Shown piece by piece: positions 20,242 through 29,807 of a stretch of DNA of 64,000 bases. The stretch lies in assembly GCA_000415185.1 (NCBI GenBank), contig KE351686.1, positions 337,341 through 401,340 of the forward strand, in the 5' to 3' direction. Numbering within the stretch: the stretch's first letter is position 1; every line of letters starts with the position of its first letter. This DNA is from Enterococcus faecalis 13-SD-W-01 (GTDB lineage: Bacteria; Bacillota; Bacilli; Lactobacillales; Enterococcaceae). The notes beneath the pieces are model-generated. The model ran no database searches and was not told where the DNA came from. It saw nothing but the letters and a program-made list of their open reading frames with translations. The position numbers were made by a program, and so were the translations under genes.

Positions 20242-21042
20242 TTAAAAAACACCAAACAAGTGCATGATCGGAAAAACAAACAGCATGCTGTCAAAACGAT
20301 CCAAAATACCGCCGTGTCCTGGCAAAATATTTCCAGAATCTTTGACATCATAATGACGTTTGAATGCAGATTCGACTAAATCGCCGAATTGTCCAACGAT
20401 CGAAAAGATAATTGTCAATAAAAGCATGACGATTGTTCCATGGTTGAAGAATTCTTTCCCTGGATAAAGGATCAAATAAAGCAGAGCGACAACGACCGCA
20501 CTAGCGATTCCGCCTAAAGCTCCTTCAATCGTTTTATTTGGAGAAATCTCCGGCCATAATTTTCTTTGACCAAATCGACGTCCAACCATATACGCCCCAA
20601 TGTCCGTTGCCCAGACGATAAAAAGTCCGAAAAGCAGCACAACAAGACCTTCCGTCCGTGCATTGACAAAATTTTGGAAGCCCATTCCTACATATAAGCT
20701 GACTAATACAGGAAAACCTGCTTCATCGATCGTATACGTATTTTTTGAAATCACTGATGTTCCCAATAAAATCATGACGATCAAATAAAACAGCATGAAC
20801 GTATCTGTATTTTCCGGTAAAAAGAAAAACCATCGTTCTTTAGGCAAGACAAGAAAAACTGCGCCAATCGCCGATAAGATCCCTTCAAAACTCAGTAATG
20901 TCAAACCTTTCATTCGGAAAAGTTCATAGACTCCTACTACTGCCAACAAAGCCGCTACTAATTCTACGGCGATCCCGCCGACCCAGAGGATGGGAATGAA
21001 TAAAATAAGCGCTACAACCGCTGTGATTACCCGTTGTTTCAT
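20242..21042 (-). CDS. cdsA: Phosphatidate cytidylyltransferase
   Basis: Integral membrane enzyme of 266 residues that makes CDP-diacylglycerol from phosphatidate and CTP, feeding phosphatidylglycerol and cardiolipin synthesis. About seven to eight hydrophobic segments are visible. The C-terminal signature SAFKRHYDVKDSGNILPGHGG with the conserved Lys-Asp and Asp residues identifies the family. Its start overlaps the uppS stop by four bases, so the two are coupled. Confidence 0.96.
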   Translation of the reverse strand: MKQRVITAVVALILFIPILWVGGIAVELVAALLAVVGVYELFRMKGLTLLSFEGILSAIGAVFLVLPKERWFFFLPENTDTFMLFYLIVMILLGTSVISKNTYTIDEAGFPVLVSLYVGMGFQNFVNARTEGLVVLLFGLFIVWATDIGAYMVGRRFGQRKLWPEISPNKTIEGALGGIASAVVVALLYLILYPGKEFFNHGTIVMLLLTIIFSIVGQFGDLVESAFKRHYDVKDSGNILPGHGGILDRFDSMLFVFPIMHLFGVF

Positions 21043-21845
21043 TTTTGATCCTCCTTATTCACTTTTTTTACTCCGCCAAAACGTCGATCACGGTTTTGAT
21101 AGGAAGCAATCGCCGTTTCCAGATGATCGCCGTCAAAATCAGGCCACAATGCTTTGGTAAAGTATAATTCGCTGTAAGCAATCTGCCACAACAAAAAGTT
21201 GCTGATGCGTTCTTCGCCGCTTGTTCGGATCACTAGTTCAGGATCTCGAAGTTCCGCAGGCAAGAAACGAGTCATCAAATGATCTGCAATCACTGATTCG
21301 TCGATTGCTTCTGGCTCAAGTTCTTTTGCCGCAGCTTTCTCAGCGATTTCTTGAACAGCCGTAACGATTTCTGCTCGACTGCCGTAATTCAGTGCGAAGT
21401 TCAGCACCATACCTGTATTTTCTTTCGTCTGCTCGATTGCCCGTTTGACTGCATCTTGTGTATGTTCTGGTAAAAATTCTTGATAACCCATCACATTGAC
21501 TTTTACATTTTCTTCGATCAGTTCAGGAACAAAGGTATCAAAAAAATCGACAGGAAGCTGCATCAAAAAGCTGACTTCATCTTGCGGACGTTTCCAGTTT
21601 TCTGTTGAGAATGCATAAAGCGTCAATACTTTCACCCCAAGACGTGAAGCTTTCTTGGTTACTTTCTTGACTGTTTCCATTCCTTCTTTATGACCGGCAA
21701 CTCTTGGCAAACGCCGATTTTGTGCCCAACGTCCGTTACCATCCATGATAACGGCAATGTGTTTCGGTATCTCACCGTTCGGCTCGAATTCAAATTCGCT
21801 TTTTTCTTGGATATATTTATTTTTTTGCGGAAAAAAACGTAGCAT
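21039..21845 (-). CDS. uppS: Undecaprenyl diphosphate synthase (isoprenyl transferase)
   Basis: Cis-prenyltransferase of 268 residues that extends farnesyl diphosphate with isopentenyl units to the C55 carrier used in peptidoglycan and teichoic acid synthesis. The catalytic motif IAVIMDGNGRWA places the key Asp at 35, and the C-terminal RTSGEERISNFLLWQ motif is present. The frame is open for 56 more codons upstream into the terminator region. The ATG at 21845 is chosen because AGGAGG stands ten bases before it. A terminator separates it from frr. Confidence 0.95.
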   Translation of the reverse strand: MLRFFPQKNKYIQEKSEFEFEPNGEIPKHIAVIMDGNGRWAQNRRLPRVAGHKEGMETVKKVTKKASRLGVKVLTLYAFSTENWKRPQDEVSFLMQLPVDFFDTFVPELIEENVKVNVMGYQEFLPEHTQDAVKRAIEQTKENTGMVLNFALNYGSRAEIVTAVQEIAEKAAAKELEPEAIDESVIADHLMTRFLPAELRDPELVIRTSGEERISNFLLWQIAYSELYFTKALWPDFDGDHLETAIASYQNRDRRFGGVKKVNKEDQK

Positions 21846-21952
21846 TCTTTTTCCTCCTATGCTTAAAATTGACACGTATCTATTATAGCAATATCTCTTT
21901 TTGTTGCCTATGGTATCTGCTGCTTTTTTATCTTTTCTTGTATTTTTTACCA

Positions 21953-22007
21953 AAAAAAGAAAAGCCTGGCTAAATAAATCGATCATAGATTCATTCAGCC
22001 AGGCTTT
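21953..22007 (-). terminator. Terminator after frr
   Basis: AAAGCCTGGCT (21961-21971) pairs perfectly with AGCCAGGCTTT (21997-22007). On the minus strand the stem is followed by a T-rich tract. It closes the pyrH-frr transcript before uppS. Confidence 0.85.
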
Positions 22008-22078
22008 TAGCATTTGCGGGAAACTGCTCGGCTTACGCCTTTATCTTTTTTCAAAAAGAGTTCCGCGCTTTTGCATCA

Positions 22079-22636
22079 TCAAACTTCAAGAAGTTCTTGT
22101 TCTTTATCAGCAGCGATTTTATCGATTTCTTTGATGCTGTCATCTGTCAATGTTTGCACTTGTTTTTCTAGTCCGCGCAGATCATCTTCAGTGATGTCGC
22201 CATTTTTTTGTTGTTTTTTGTAGTCATCGATCGCATCGCGACGGATGTTTCGAACAGCGATTTTAGCATTTTCAGCTTCTTTTTTCACGTCTTTTGCTAA
22301 TTCTTTACGGCGTTCTTCTGTTAATTGAGGAATCACTAAGCGGATCACATTTCCGTCATTGGCTGGGCTGATACCGATATCGCTCGCCATGATTGCTTTC
22401 TCGATTTCTTGAAGAATACTTTTGTCAAAAGGTGTGATCATCAATACACGTGCTTCTGGGATTTGGATAGAAGCAAGCTGGTTGATTGGTGTTGGTGCTC
22501 CGTAATAGTTTACAGAGATGCGGTCTAATAGACTTGCATTTGCACGTCCAGCACGGATCTGACCAAGTTCACGTTGTAAATTTTGTGCTGCTTTCTGCAT
22601 TTTTTCTTTTGCTTCTGTCATAATTGCGTCTGCCAT
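22079..22636 (-). CDS. frr: Ribosome recycling factor
   Basis: Cytoplasmic factor of 185 residues that, with EF-G, splits the post-termination 70S ribosome. The sequence shows the normal RRF pattern: [30 protein letters not shown] and the three-helix-bundle C-terminus with VRNIRRDA. It starts one base after the pyrH stop, so the two are co-translated. Confidence 0.97.
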   Translation of the reverse strand: MADAIMTEAKEKMQKAAQNLQRELGQIRAGRANASLLDRISVNYYGAPTPINQLASIQIPEARVLMITPFDKSILQEIEKAIMASDIGISPANDGNVIRLVIPQLTEERRKELAKDVKKEAENAKIAVRNIRRDAIDDYKKQQKNGDITEDDLRGLEKQVQTLTDDSIKEIDKIAADKEQELLEV

Positions 22637-22637
22637 T

Positions 22638-23405
<768 letters not shown>

Positions 23406-23446
23406 TCATTTCGCCATAAAATGGATGAAACTTTCTGTCATTTGCT

Positions 23447-23495
23447 TAAAAAAAGGGGCGGGGACAAAAAGCAGTTTTGCTTTTCGTCCTAGCCC
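23447..23495 (-). terminator. Terminator of tsf
   Basis: GGGGCGGGGACAAAAAGCA (23455-23473) pairs with TGCTTTTCGTCCTAGCCC (23478-23495) with few mismatches. On the minus strand a run of T follows. The gap 23496-23629 contains no gene I can recognise. Confidence 0.8.
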
Positions 23496-23629
23496 TTCAT
23501 TACAAATAAACATCGCCGATCTGCGACATCCATCAGCATGCTCTTTTCAATCATCGTCCATGAAAGATGATTGAATAAATCTGCTATTGCTGTCGATGAT
23601 CGTTTTGTTCATCTGTCTGTATAACAGAA

Positions 23630-24511
23630 TTATTTTTTCACTTGGTTCATTACTTCTTCAACAAAGTTATCTTCACGTTTTTCGATACCTTCGCCGACTT
23701 CGAAACGTACGAATGTTTTCACAGTTGCACCTTTAGAAGAAACAAATTTTTCAACAGTCATGTCTGGATCTTTAACGAATGGTTGGTCAACCAAAGCGAT
23801 TTCTGCTTTGAATTTTTTCAAGCGTCCTTCAACCATTTTGTCCACGATGTTTGCTGGTTTGCCTTCGTTCAATGCTTGTTCAGTTAGAACTGTTCTTTCG
23901 TGTTCTAATTCTGCTTCTGGGATTTGTGTTTCGTCAACATAACGAGGGTTGATTGCTGCTACGTGCATTGCAACGTCGCGGGCAACAGTTTCATCAGTTG
24001 TGCCTTCTAAAACAGTCAATACAGCGATACGTCCGCCCATGTGCAAGTATCCGCCAAATGCAGCGTTGTCGTCTTTTTCAACAACTTCAAAACGACGGAA
24101 GCTGATTTTTTCTCCGATAACTTGTGTTGCTTCGATCAAGTCAGATTCGATTGTACCTTTTTCTGTTTTGATTTTCATTGCTTCTTCCATATCAGCAGGT
24201 TTGTTTTCTGCGATAAGTTCAGCGATTTCTTTTACTAGGTCTTGGAACATTTCGTTTTTAGAAACGAAGTCTGTTTCTGAGTTTACTTCAACGATTGCTG
24301 CAGCATTTCCTTTTACAGCTACTGATGCTAGACCTTCTGCTGCGATACGATCATTTTTCTTCGCTGCTTTAGCCATACCTTTTTCACGTAAAAGATCAAC
24401 AGCTTTCTCCATGTCGCCTTCTACTTCAACCAATGCTTTTTTAGCATCCATCATTCCTACGCCAGTCATTTCGCGTAGTTCTTTTACCATTTTAGCTGTT
24501 ACGTCTGCCAT
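23630..24511 (-). CDS. tsf: Elongation factor Ts
   Basis: Guanine-nucleotide exchange factor for EF-Tu, 293 residues. It has the N-terminal UBA-like domain ([20 protein letters not shown]) and the core dimerisation region with the TDFVSKNE motif. It forms a bicistron with rpsB but is separated from it by a terminator-like hairpin at 24543-24596, which suggests partial attenuation between the two genes. Confidence 0.97.
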   Translation of the reverse strand: MADVTAKMVKELREMTGVGMMDAKKALVEVEGDMEKAVDLLREKGMAKAAKKNDRIAAEGLASVAVKGNAAAIVEVNSETDFVSKNEMFQDLVKEIAELIAENKPADMEEAMKIKTEKGTIESDLIEATQVIGEKISFRRFEVVEKDDNAAFGGYLHMGGRIAVLTVLEGTTDETVARDVAMHVAAINPRYVDETQIPEAELEHERTVLTEQALNEGKPANIVDKMVEGRLKKFKAEIALVDQPFVKDPDMTVEKFVSSKGATVKTFVRFEVGEGIEKREDNFVEEVMNQVKK

Positions 24512-24542
24512 TTCTACTTCCTCCTAGTAGTGTTCTTGTTTT

Positions 24543-24596
24543 AAAAAAAGCTGTTTCAAAGGAGAGTGAGGCTTGTCGCCTAGCCTTTGAAACAGC
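24543..24596 (-). terminator. Attenuating hairpin between rpsB and tsf
   Basis: GCTGTTTCAAAGG (24550-24562) pairs perfectly with CCTTTGAAACAGC (24584-24596). On the minus strand the stem is followed by seven T. It lies in the rpsB-tsf gap. Confidence 0.8.
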
Positions 24597-24610
24597 CCCA
24601 TCATTCGTTA

Positions 24611-25396
24611 TTATTCAGCAGTATTGTCGCCTTCAACAACATCAACGATTTCTTCGATTGAAGTTTCGTTTCCTTCGTTTTCAGCAGCGAAGTCGCCTTC
24701 AACTACTTGATCTTCACCTTGGTTTCCTTCGATAAATGCATCTGCCATTTTTGAAGTGATCAATTTAACGGCGCGGATTGCATCGTCATTTGAAGGGATA
24801 ACAACATCGATTTCGTCTGGATCGCAGTTTGTATCTACCATTGCGACGATTGGGATGTTTAATTTATGCGCTTCTTGTACTGCGATACGCTCTTTGCGAG
24901 GGTCAACGATGTACATTACGTCTGGGATTCTTGGCATATCAGCGATACCGCCTAGGAATTTTTCAAGACGTTCGCGTTCTTTGTTCAAGCCCACAACTTC
25001 TTTTTTAGGTAGAACTTCAAAAGTTCCATCTTCTTCCATAGCGTTGATTTGTTTCAAGCGGCTGATACGTTTTTGGATTGTATCCCAGTTTGTCAATGTT
25101 CCGCCTAACCAGCGATGGTTAACGTAGTATTGACCAGCGCGAGTAGCTTCTTCTTTGATAGCTTCTTGTGCTTGTTTTTTTGTACCTACGAACAATGCAA
25201 CACCGCCTTCTTCAGCCATGTTTTTCATGTAATCGTAAGCTGCGTCTACTAACTTAACAGTTTTTTGCAAGTCGATGATGTAGATGCCGTTTCTTTCTGT
25301 GAAGATATATTTCTTCATTTTTGGGTTCCAGCGACGAGTTTGGTGACCAAAGTGTACGCCGGCTTCTAGCAATTGTTTCATTGAGATTACTGCCAT
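24611..25396 (-). CDS. rpsB: 30S ribosomal protein S2
   Basis: Ribosomal protein of 261 residues. It begins [23 protein letters not shown] and has the S2 signatures [10 protein letters not shown] and [20 protein letters not shown]. The acidic C-terminal tail (about 225-261) is typical of Lactobacillales. The reading frame stays open 46 codons upstream, but the start at 25396 is set by GGAGG and by conservation. A promoter is seen at 25553-25581, leaving a leader of about 150 bases that may allow S2 autoregulation. Confidence 0.96.
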   Translation of the reverse strand: MAVISMKQLLEAGVHFGHQTRRWNPKMKKYIFTERNGIYIIDLQKTVKLVDAAYDYMKNMAEEGGVALFVGTKKQAQEAIKEEATRAGQYYVNHRWLGGTLTNWDTIQKRISRLKQINAMEEDGTFEVLPKKEVVGLNKERERLEKFLGGIADMPRIPDVMYIVDPRKERIAVQEAHKLNIPIVAMVDTNCDPDEIDVVIPSNDDAIRAVKLITSKMADAFIEGNQGEDQVVEGDFAAENEGNETSIEEIVDVVEGDNTAE

Positions 25397-25546
25397 TTTG
25401 TTGTTTCCTCCAGTTTGGTTGTTTGTTTTCCTCTTCTTGTCTTCTGCTTGCCAGCAAACTTTCACAAAGAAAGCACCTACTGACAATCCAACGAGAATGT
25501 GGATTTGTGTGCGATACTCTGAATAATATTTCAATCAGATACCACT
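25397..25546 (-). other. rpsB 5' leader
   Basis: The transcript from the predicted promoter would carry about 150 untranslated bases with short stems (for example TCTGA..TCAGA and CTTTC..GAAAG). Ribosomal protein leaders of this size often bind the protein product. No named leader motif can be assigned by eye. Confidence 0.35.
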
Positions 25547-25552
25547 TGATAT

Positions 25553-25581
25553 ATAGTACAGTATTCTACTGGTAATTGCAA
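25553..25581 (-). promoter_or_regulatory. Promoter of rpsB-tsf
   Basis: Minus-strand TTGCAA (25581-25576) and TACTAT (25558-25553) are separated by 17 bases. The remaining part of the gap to 25824 holds a hairpin (25674-25699) and no gene. Confidence 0.65.
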
Positions 25582-25673
25582 TAAAAAAGTTGGAATTACT
25601 GCCAAAAAAGCATTGCCTACTTTATTTTAAAGGTAGAAGCACTTTACATTGCTGTTATTTAAACAGAAAGAAA

Positions 25674-25699
25674 CCAGAGTAGCTGTTAAGTCACTCTGG
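25674..25699 (-). terminator. Possible terminator of the Lys-rich secreted protein gene
   Basis: CCAGAGT (25674-25680) pairs with ACTCTGG (25693-25699). On the minus strand it is followed by TTTCTTTCTGTTT. The stem is short, and it lies 126 bases after the stop. Confidence 0.5.
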
Positions 25700-25824
25700 C
25701 TCTGATCTTTATTCTGTTATCAGTCAAGCCACTTCTGACTCAACTGCAGGAAGGAATAGCCAGCGACAGTTCTAGCTATTTTGTCCTATATATCACGCAT
25801 TTACTGCCCCATTGTTGTAACAGG

Positions 25825-26379
25825 TTAGTCCATTTTGTAATAAGAAGTCTTGTAAGTCACAATGTTTCCGTCTTCTTTATCATTGTCATACTGGACAAAC
25901 TCCATATAATGTTTCCCTTTTTCAAGTGTCCAATCCATGCCAATCAACGGTAAGTTACCTGCAGCGTCAGTCATTAAACGTATATCAGCTAACTGTCCAT
26001 CAATGTACGTAAATACTGGCTTTGTAGTATCCCACTCTCTGACTACCCAACGCAACTTAGTTATGCCATTAGCAAGTCCAACATTTGCTTTCTTACTAAC
26101 AGTCCCTTCCCCTATCTTCTTCTGGTCAGGATATTTCAACTTAGACTTATCTACTGTTGATTTCTTCTTTTTAGCTTTAGTTGACTTCTTGCTGCTCTTC
26201 TTAGATTTACTTTTCTTGCTACTAGTTTTCTTTTTCTTACTTGATTTATCCTTCTTCTCATCTTTCTTAACAGAAGAACTTTCTTTACTGCTATTGCCAG
26301 AGTCGGCTGCAGATGCTATCTGACTGAACCCTCCTATAAACAACGCCGCAAGTACCATTACTATTAAGCCCTTTTTCAT
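25825..26379 (-). CDS. Secreted Lys/Ser-rich protein of unknown function
   Basis: Exported protein of 184 residues that I do not recognise. Residues 1-24 form a Sec signal peptide ending in IASA. Residues 25-80 are a low-complexity Ser/Lys tract with repeated KKSSKK-like blocks. Residues 90-184 form a compact, probably beta-rich domain containing LRWVVREWDTTKPVF and a C-terminal YKTSYYKMD. The very basic linker suggests contact with anionic wall polymers or nucleic acid (inference). The gene stands alone between the rpsB promoter and the Tim44-like gene. Start is supported by AAAGGAG ahead of the ATG. Confidence 0.75.
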   Translation of the reverse strand: MKKGLIVMVLAALFIGGFSQIASAADSGNSSKESSSVKKDEKKDKSSKKKKTSSKKSKSKKSSKKSTKAKKKKSTVDKSKLKYPDQKKIGEGTVSKKANVGLANGITKLRWVVREWDTTKPVFTYIDGQLADIRLMTDAAGNLPLIGMDWTLEKGKHYMEFVQYDNDKEDGNIVTYKTSYYKMD

Positions 26380-26501
26380 ACTCTAAACTCCTTTAACTAT
26401 CAATCCTATTTCAGTAGAATCGGTTTTCGTGTGCCAGTTTTTCATATTTTAAGATAAACATTTATTTATAGCTCATATTAGATAGACATATTACCCGATC
26501 T

Positions 26502-27257
26502 TCAACTTAAATAAATCGGCTGGATAAAGTCGGCTTTCCACGTCTTACTTTCAGGATCATAGTCAAAATACCACGTTTGCGCAAACAGCTGCTTCTTATG
26601 TTTGCTGCCTGAGACAAGAGAATTTCGTTGGCGATCGATCATATAATCCAAACAAGTAAAGTCGATATGGATCGAAAAGCTGTTGTCGCCGATTGCCCGG
26701 TAGTTTTCCAAACTTTCAATATGTAGTTTTTCGACTCGGTTGACCAAACCGTCTGCTTGATTTTTTTCGATGACGCGCTTGTGTTCTTCAAGCAGTCTTT
26801 CTGTACTGAACGCTCGTGCTTCTTCAGGATTTTCATGATCCCATGCCCATTGGATCTGCATAAAGCTGGTTTCAATGTGTGCCAATAATTGTTTCTTTTC
26901 TTTGTCTGTTCCTGGGATTGCTTGAAACAGTTCTTCTTTGGCAAGGACTCTTTGTTTACGCTCCCCATTTTTTCTTCTTAGATAGATGAATAAAGGTATT
27001 CCTCCAAAAAGAAAAATCTCGAAATACGAAGATCTCCCGCCTCTTATCCATGCTCCGCTGCTTCCATAACTACTGTAATTTGTACTTGAACGATAGGAGC
27101 TTCCGCCGCCAGTCGATCCACCGAACGAAGAACCGCCGCGGGAACTGCCGCCGTGTGAACTGCCTCCGCCATGTCCTCCTGCGACAGCTGCTGCCGGTGT
27201 TGTGAAAAGAAGACACAGAAATACAAGACTTCCTACTAGAATGAGCAGTTTTTTCAT
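26502..27257 (-). CDS. Tim44-like domain membrane protein
   Basis: Protein of 251 residues with an N-terminal signal-like hydrophobic segment (1-25). A Gly/Ser-rich stretch with GGSS-type repeats (28-68) is followed by one membrane segment (about 78-95). A C-terminal Tim44-like domain (about 110-248) is marked by the alternating pattern around IQWAWDHENPEEARAF and the YWFDYDPESKTW-type ending. Bacterial members have no firmly established role. A Gly-rich exterior loop with a cytosolic Tim44-like domain is the common architecture. It is monocistronic and divergent from argR. Confidence 0.8.
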   Translation of the reverse strand: MKKLLILVGSLVFLCLLFTTPAAAVAGGHGGGSSHGGSSRGGSSFGGSTGGGSSYRSSTNYSSYGSSGAWIRGGRSSYFEIFLFGGIPLFIYLRRKNGERKQRVLAKEELFQAIPGTDKEKKQLLAHIETSFMQIQWAWDHENPEEARAFSTERLLEEHKRVIEKNQADGLVNRVEKLHIESLENYRAIGDNSFSIHIDFTCLDYMIDRQRNSLVSGSKHKKQLFAQTWYFDYDPESKTWKADFIQPIYLS

Positions 27258-27426
27258 AGATTCACGCTTTCTGTTTTTTATTTTACCGCTAGCAGAATCA
27301 TAGCGCTGGGTTTTATTGGAAGCAAGCAGATTTTGCGGTTTTTCATTAATTTTTTAGAGGTATGGGCAAGTTGGGCGATTTTTGTTATGATGTTGATGGA
27401 ATCTTTTAATACAAAGGAGAAAGCAT

Positions 27427-27906
27427 ATGCGCAAAGCAGAGCGGCATTTACTTATCAAACAAATCATCGAAGAATCCCCCATCCGGACACAAGAAGACCT
27501 TTTGAAAAAATTAGAAAGTTATGGTGTAACAGCAACTCAAGCAACGATTTCCCGCGACATCCGAGACCTGAAGATCGTCAAGTCGCCAGATGAACACGGA
27601 CTTTCCCGCTTCATGCTGTTTCATGGTGAACAAGAAGACGGCGAGACAAAAAATGAAGAAGAAAAACGGTTGATCCGTATGATCGAAGATATCGTTTTAA
27701 GCGTAGAACGTGTGCATTTTCTTACGATCGTCAATACGTTGCCAGATAACGCACATCTTTTCGCTTCCGTCCTTGATGATATCCATCCGCCGCATATGGT
27801 CAGTACGATTGCCGGTTTCGATACCGTCATCGTTATTTCTAAGAATGAAGAAGATGCGGAGAAAATCGAGCAGTATTTCAAAGAGCACAGTCTCGAGCGA
27901 TTGTGA
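27427..27906 (+). CDS. argR: ArgR-family arginine-responsive regulator
   Basis: Transcription regulator of 159 residues. The N-terminal winged helix (1-70) contains the DNA-reading segment TATQATISRDIRDL, and the C-terminal domain (about 85-159) is the hexamer and arginine-binding part. The arginine-contact loop reads GFDT, where classical ArgR/AhrC has GDDT. This suggests an altered ligand response or a paralog that works with a second ArgR, as reported for lactic acid bacteria. It lies within 5 kb of argS and 10 kb of the arc operon, so arc control is a reasonable target. Start follows AAAGGAG. A 25-bp hairpin ends the gene. Confidence 0.9.
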   Translation: MRKAERHLLIKQIIEESPIRTQEDLLKKLESYGVTATQATISRDIRDLKIVKSPDEHGLSRFMLFHGEQEDGETKNEEEKRLIRMIEDIVLSVERVHFLTIVNTLPDNAHLFASVLDDIHPPHMVSTIAGFDTVIVISKNEEDAEKIEQYFKEHSLERL

Positions 27907-27921
27907 GCATTTTTTACACAG

Positions 27922-27999
27922 AAACCATCAACACCTTGCTAAAGAAGCTGCATGAACATGCAAAAATTCTTTAGCAAGGTGTTGATGGTTTGTTTTTTT
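27922..27999 (+). terminator. Strong terminator with 25-bp perfect stem after argR
   Basis: 27922-27946 and 27967-27991 are exact reverse complements (25 pairs). The loop itself holds TGCATG/CATGCA, and TTTTTTT follows. The T run overlaps the stop codon of the convergent DUF4310 gene, so the hairpin separates two converging transcripts. Confidence 0.9.
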
Positions 28000-28645
28000 A
28001 AACAGCGACTGGGAAAAAGGCACCAAAGATCATTGCTCCTAAGATCGCCCCGCCTGCGATCGGCTTTTCCCATTTATAAAATATAACAGCGCCAATCGTT
28101 GCACCGATCCCAATAGGAATAGAAGCCGTAGCCGCACTTAAAATAATCAACGGGCCTAGAAAACGGCCAGATTGATTACCGGCGCCCATCATAATATCGG
28201 CGCCAAATGTCGAATTGGATTGATTGCTCGTTACTTTCCGAATCAAAATAATGATACCGCCGATTGCCAGACCCAAAACTGCTCCAGTCATCAGCGCTAA
28301 TGCGAAGTTATTGATTGGTGCATCAATCCCCATAGAAAGCAGGATAGCCGGGACACCGATCCCTACACCCGTCAATATCGATCCGCCTAAATCAAGAATA
28401 CCTACGAGTGAACCTTCCAAAATTCGTGCAAAGAGAAAACTTGCACCGAATGCTGCCGCCGCGCCGTAAGAATCGCCATCTAGACCTGCTTTCAGCATAG
28501 CAACGATAGATACTTCATTGAATGCTCCTACACCATACGCAACATACATGTGCGTTCCAGCAAAAACTGCCGCAGACATCAATCCCACCAGAATCGGAAA
28601 CGACCAGTCAGCGAGCCAAAATGTATTTTCTTTTTTTATTTCCAT
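27998..28645 (-). CDS. DUF4310 family membrane protein
   Basis: Integral membrane protein of 215 residues with about six to seven Gly/Ala-rich hydrophobic segments. It matches the DUF4310 family as I recall it (the E. faecalis EF_0833-type protein of a conserved unknown-function cluster). It is last in an operon with DUF4311, DUF4312, SFCGS and PRD proteins, 12 bases after DUF4311. The Gly-rich helices and partner DUF4311 suggest a two-subunit membrane channel, similar in plan to EIIC/EIID pairs (inference). The usual neighbouring aldolase and PLP-lyase genes of this cluster are not found here. Confidence 0.85.
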   Translation of the reverse strand: MEIKKENTFWLADWSFPILVGLMSAAVFAGTHMYVAYGVGAFNEVSIVAMLKAGLDGDSYGAAAAFGASFLFARILEGSLVGILDLGGSILTGVGIGVPAILLSMGIDAPINNFALALMTGAVLGLAIGGIIILIRKVTSNQSNSTFGADIMMGAGNQSGRFLGPLIILSAATASIPIGIGATIGAVIFYKWEKPIAGGAILGAMIFGAFFPVAV

Positions 28646-28657
28646 ATACGCTCCTCC

Positions 28658-29431
28658 TTATTTCACAGTAAATACATCATGAAGCTGCTGCAGCCAATCT
28701 GGTATATCCAAATGGAAACTATCTAAGAGTTCCAAGTCAAATCCGCGGAAGAAGCCGCTGAAAACAAACAGCAGGACAGCAGAAACCATAATGATTTTTG
28801 TGATTCTGGTCCATCCTTGATCATCGACTCCTTTTCCTACTAAAATCCCTAATACCACACCTGGAACAGCATTTCCCATAATCATTTGAGCAACTGCGCC
28901 AAACAATGTCCCCCAAAAACCAGAACGTTTGCCTGCATCGATGGCTGCCAGCCAAAATAAGACCGGCATGACCGTATTGATCAAAATCGTGGCCGCAGGT
29001 ACTAATACAGCAACTGCTGTAACTTGAAGCGATTCTGGTATCGCCGCTGCAGTCGTATTTAGAAAAGCAACTGAAATTGCGCCGATCAATGCACCAGAAA
29101 GTCCCATTTTTCTCGGATCATGCATTGTTTTTTCTAAAGATTTATTTTTGATCAGCAAGGATGCTGCTGCCCAGTTTGGAATGATTCGATGCGTGACATC
29201 TTGGGTAAATGCCCCGGCGCCGACAGCTGAGGCCCATGCGTTGAAGAAAAAGCCTAAGCCGAATGAAAAATGTGAAGCCGGGTCACCTTCACAGGCATTC
29301 ATTTCGCCTAATGTCCGAAAAGCTCCTAACCCTTGCGTTTTTGGCGCATGAAACATCCTGGCAGTGCCCATTCCCGCTGAAAAACCTAACAAACCGCCGA
29401 TAATCAATGATTTCAACAAAATAATCCCCAT
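28658..29431 (-). CDS. DUF4311 family membrane protein
   Basis: Integral membrane protein of 257 residues with about six hydrophobic segments. A conserved polar stretch (LGEMNACEGDPASHFSFGLG, about 41-60) between the first two segments could be part of a substrate site. It belongs to the DUF4311 family (EF_0832 type in E. faecalis, from memory). It precedes DUF4310 by 12 bases and follows DUF4312 by 16 bases. Function is not established; a membrane subunit of a transporter is the most economical idea given the PTS-type regulator in the same operon. Confidence 0.85.
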   Translation of the reverse strand: MGIILLKSLIIGGLLGFSAGMGTARMFHAPKTQGLGAFRTLGEMNACEGDPASHFSFGLGFFFNAWASAVGAGAFTQDVTHRIIPNWAAASLLIKNKSLEKTMHDPRKMGLSGALIGAISVAFLNTTAAAIPESLQVTAVAVLVPAATILINTVMPVLFWLAAIDAGKRSGFWGTLFGAVAQMIMGNAVPGVVLGILVGKGVDDQGWTRITKIIMVSAVLLFVFSGFFRGFDLELLDSFHLDIPDWLQQLHDVFTVK

Positions 29432-29447
29432 CTTTTTTCTCCTTTGC

Positions 29448-29807
29448 TCAAAACTGCCTTCTGCTCAAAAACGGCAACTGGATCGTATCTGGTGATTTCC
29501 TATTTTTTTCTTTAAAAACGACTTCCTCTGTTTCAATCAGCAAAATCTCCACTTCTATTTTAAGAGTCACACAATACTCTACCTGCTTTCTCGGCATAAA
29601 GAAAAAGAGGAAACGCTCGTCGTACTGGTTTTTTTCAGCAGAAAGAATTTGGATATCTAGAGGTTCGATTCTCAAAACAACCTTTTGCTCTTCACACACA
29701 CTTTTTGATACTTTGTTCAGGGCATCCGCAAACGCTGCTTGTTTTGTTTTTCCTTTTCCCTCTAACATAACCGCTCGTCTGCATTTTATTACTTCACTCA
29801 CCGTCAC
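29448..29807 (-). CDS. DUF4312 family protein
   Basis: Soluble protein of 119 residues with no signal or membrane segment, predicted alpha/beta, and DUF4312-like (EF_0831 type). It uses a GTG start at 29807 that overlaps the SFCGS stop (GTGA), with the ribosome-binding site GAGGAAGA inside the SFCGS end. It shows VMLEGKGKTKQAAFADALNKV near the N-terminus and a charged strand EIEVEILLIETEEVVF. Role unknown. As a small partner encoded between SFCGS and the membrane proteins it may be a cytoplasmic component of the same complex. Confidence 0.82.
   Translation of the reverse strand: MTVSEVIKCRRAVMLEGKGKTKQAAFADALNKVSKSVCEEQKVVLRIEPLDIQILSAEKNQYDERFLFFFMPRKQVEYCVTLKIEVEILLIETEEVVFKEKNRKSPDTIQLPFLSRRQF

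Noticed and set aside
26056-26323. Antisense ORF over the Lys-rich secreted protein
   Set aside because: The long open frame on the other strand is a by-product of the Lys/Ser-rich low-complexity codons; it has no start signal.
29640-29680. GGTTCGATTC motif resembling a tRNA T-arm
   Set aside because: No matching acceptor, D or anticodon arms are found, and it lies inside the DUF4312 coding sequence. I see no tRNA or rRNA gene in the window.
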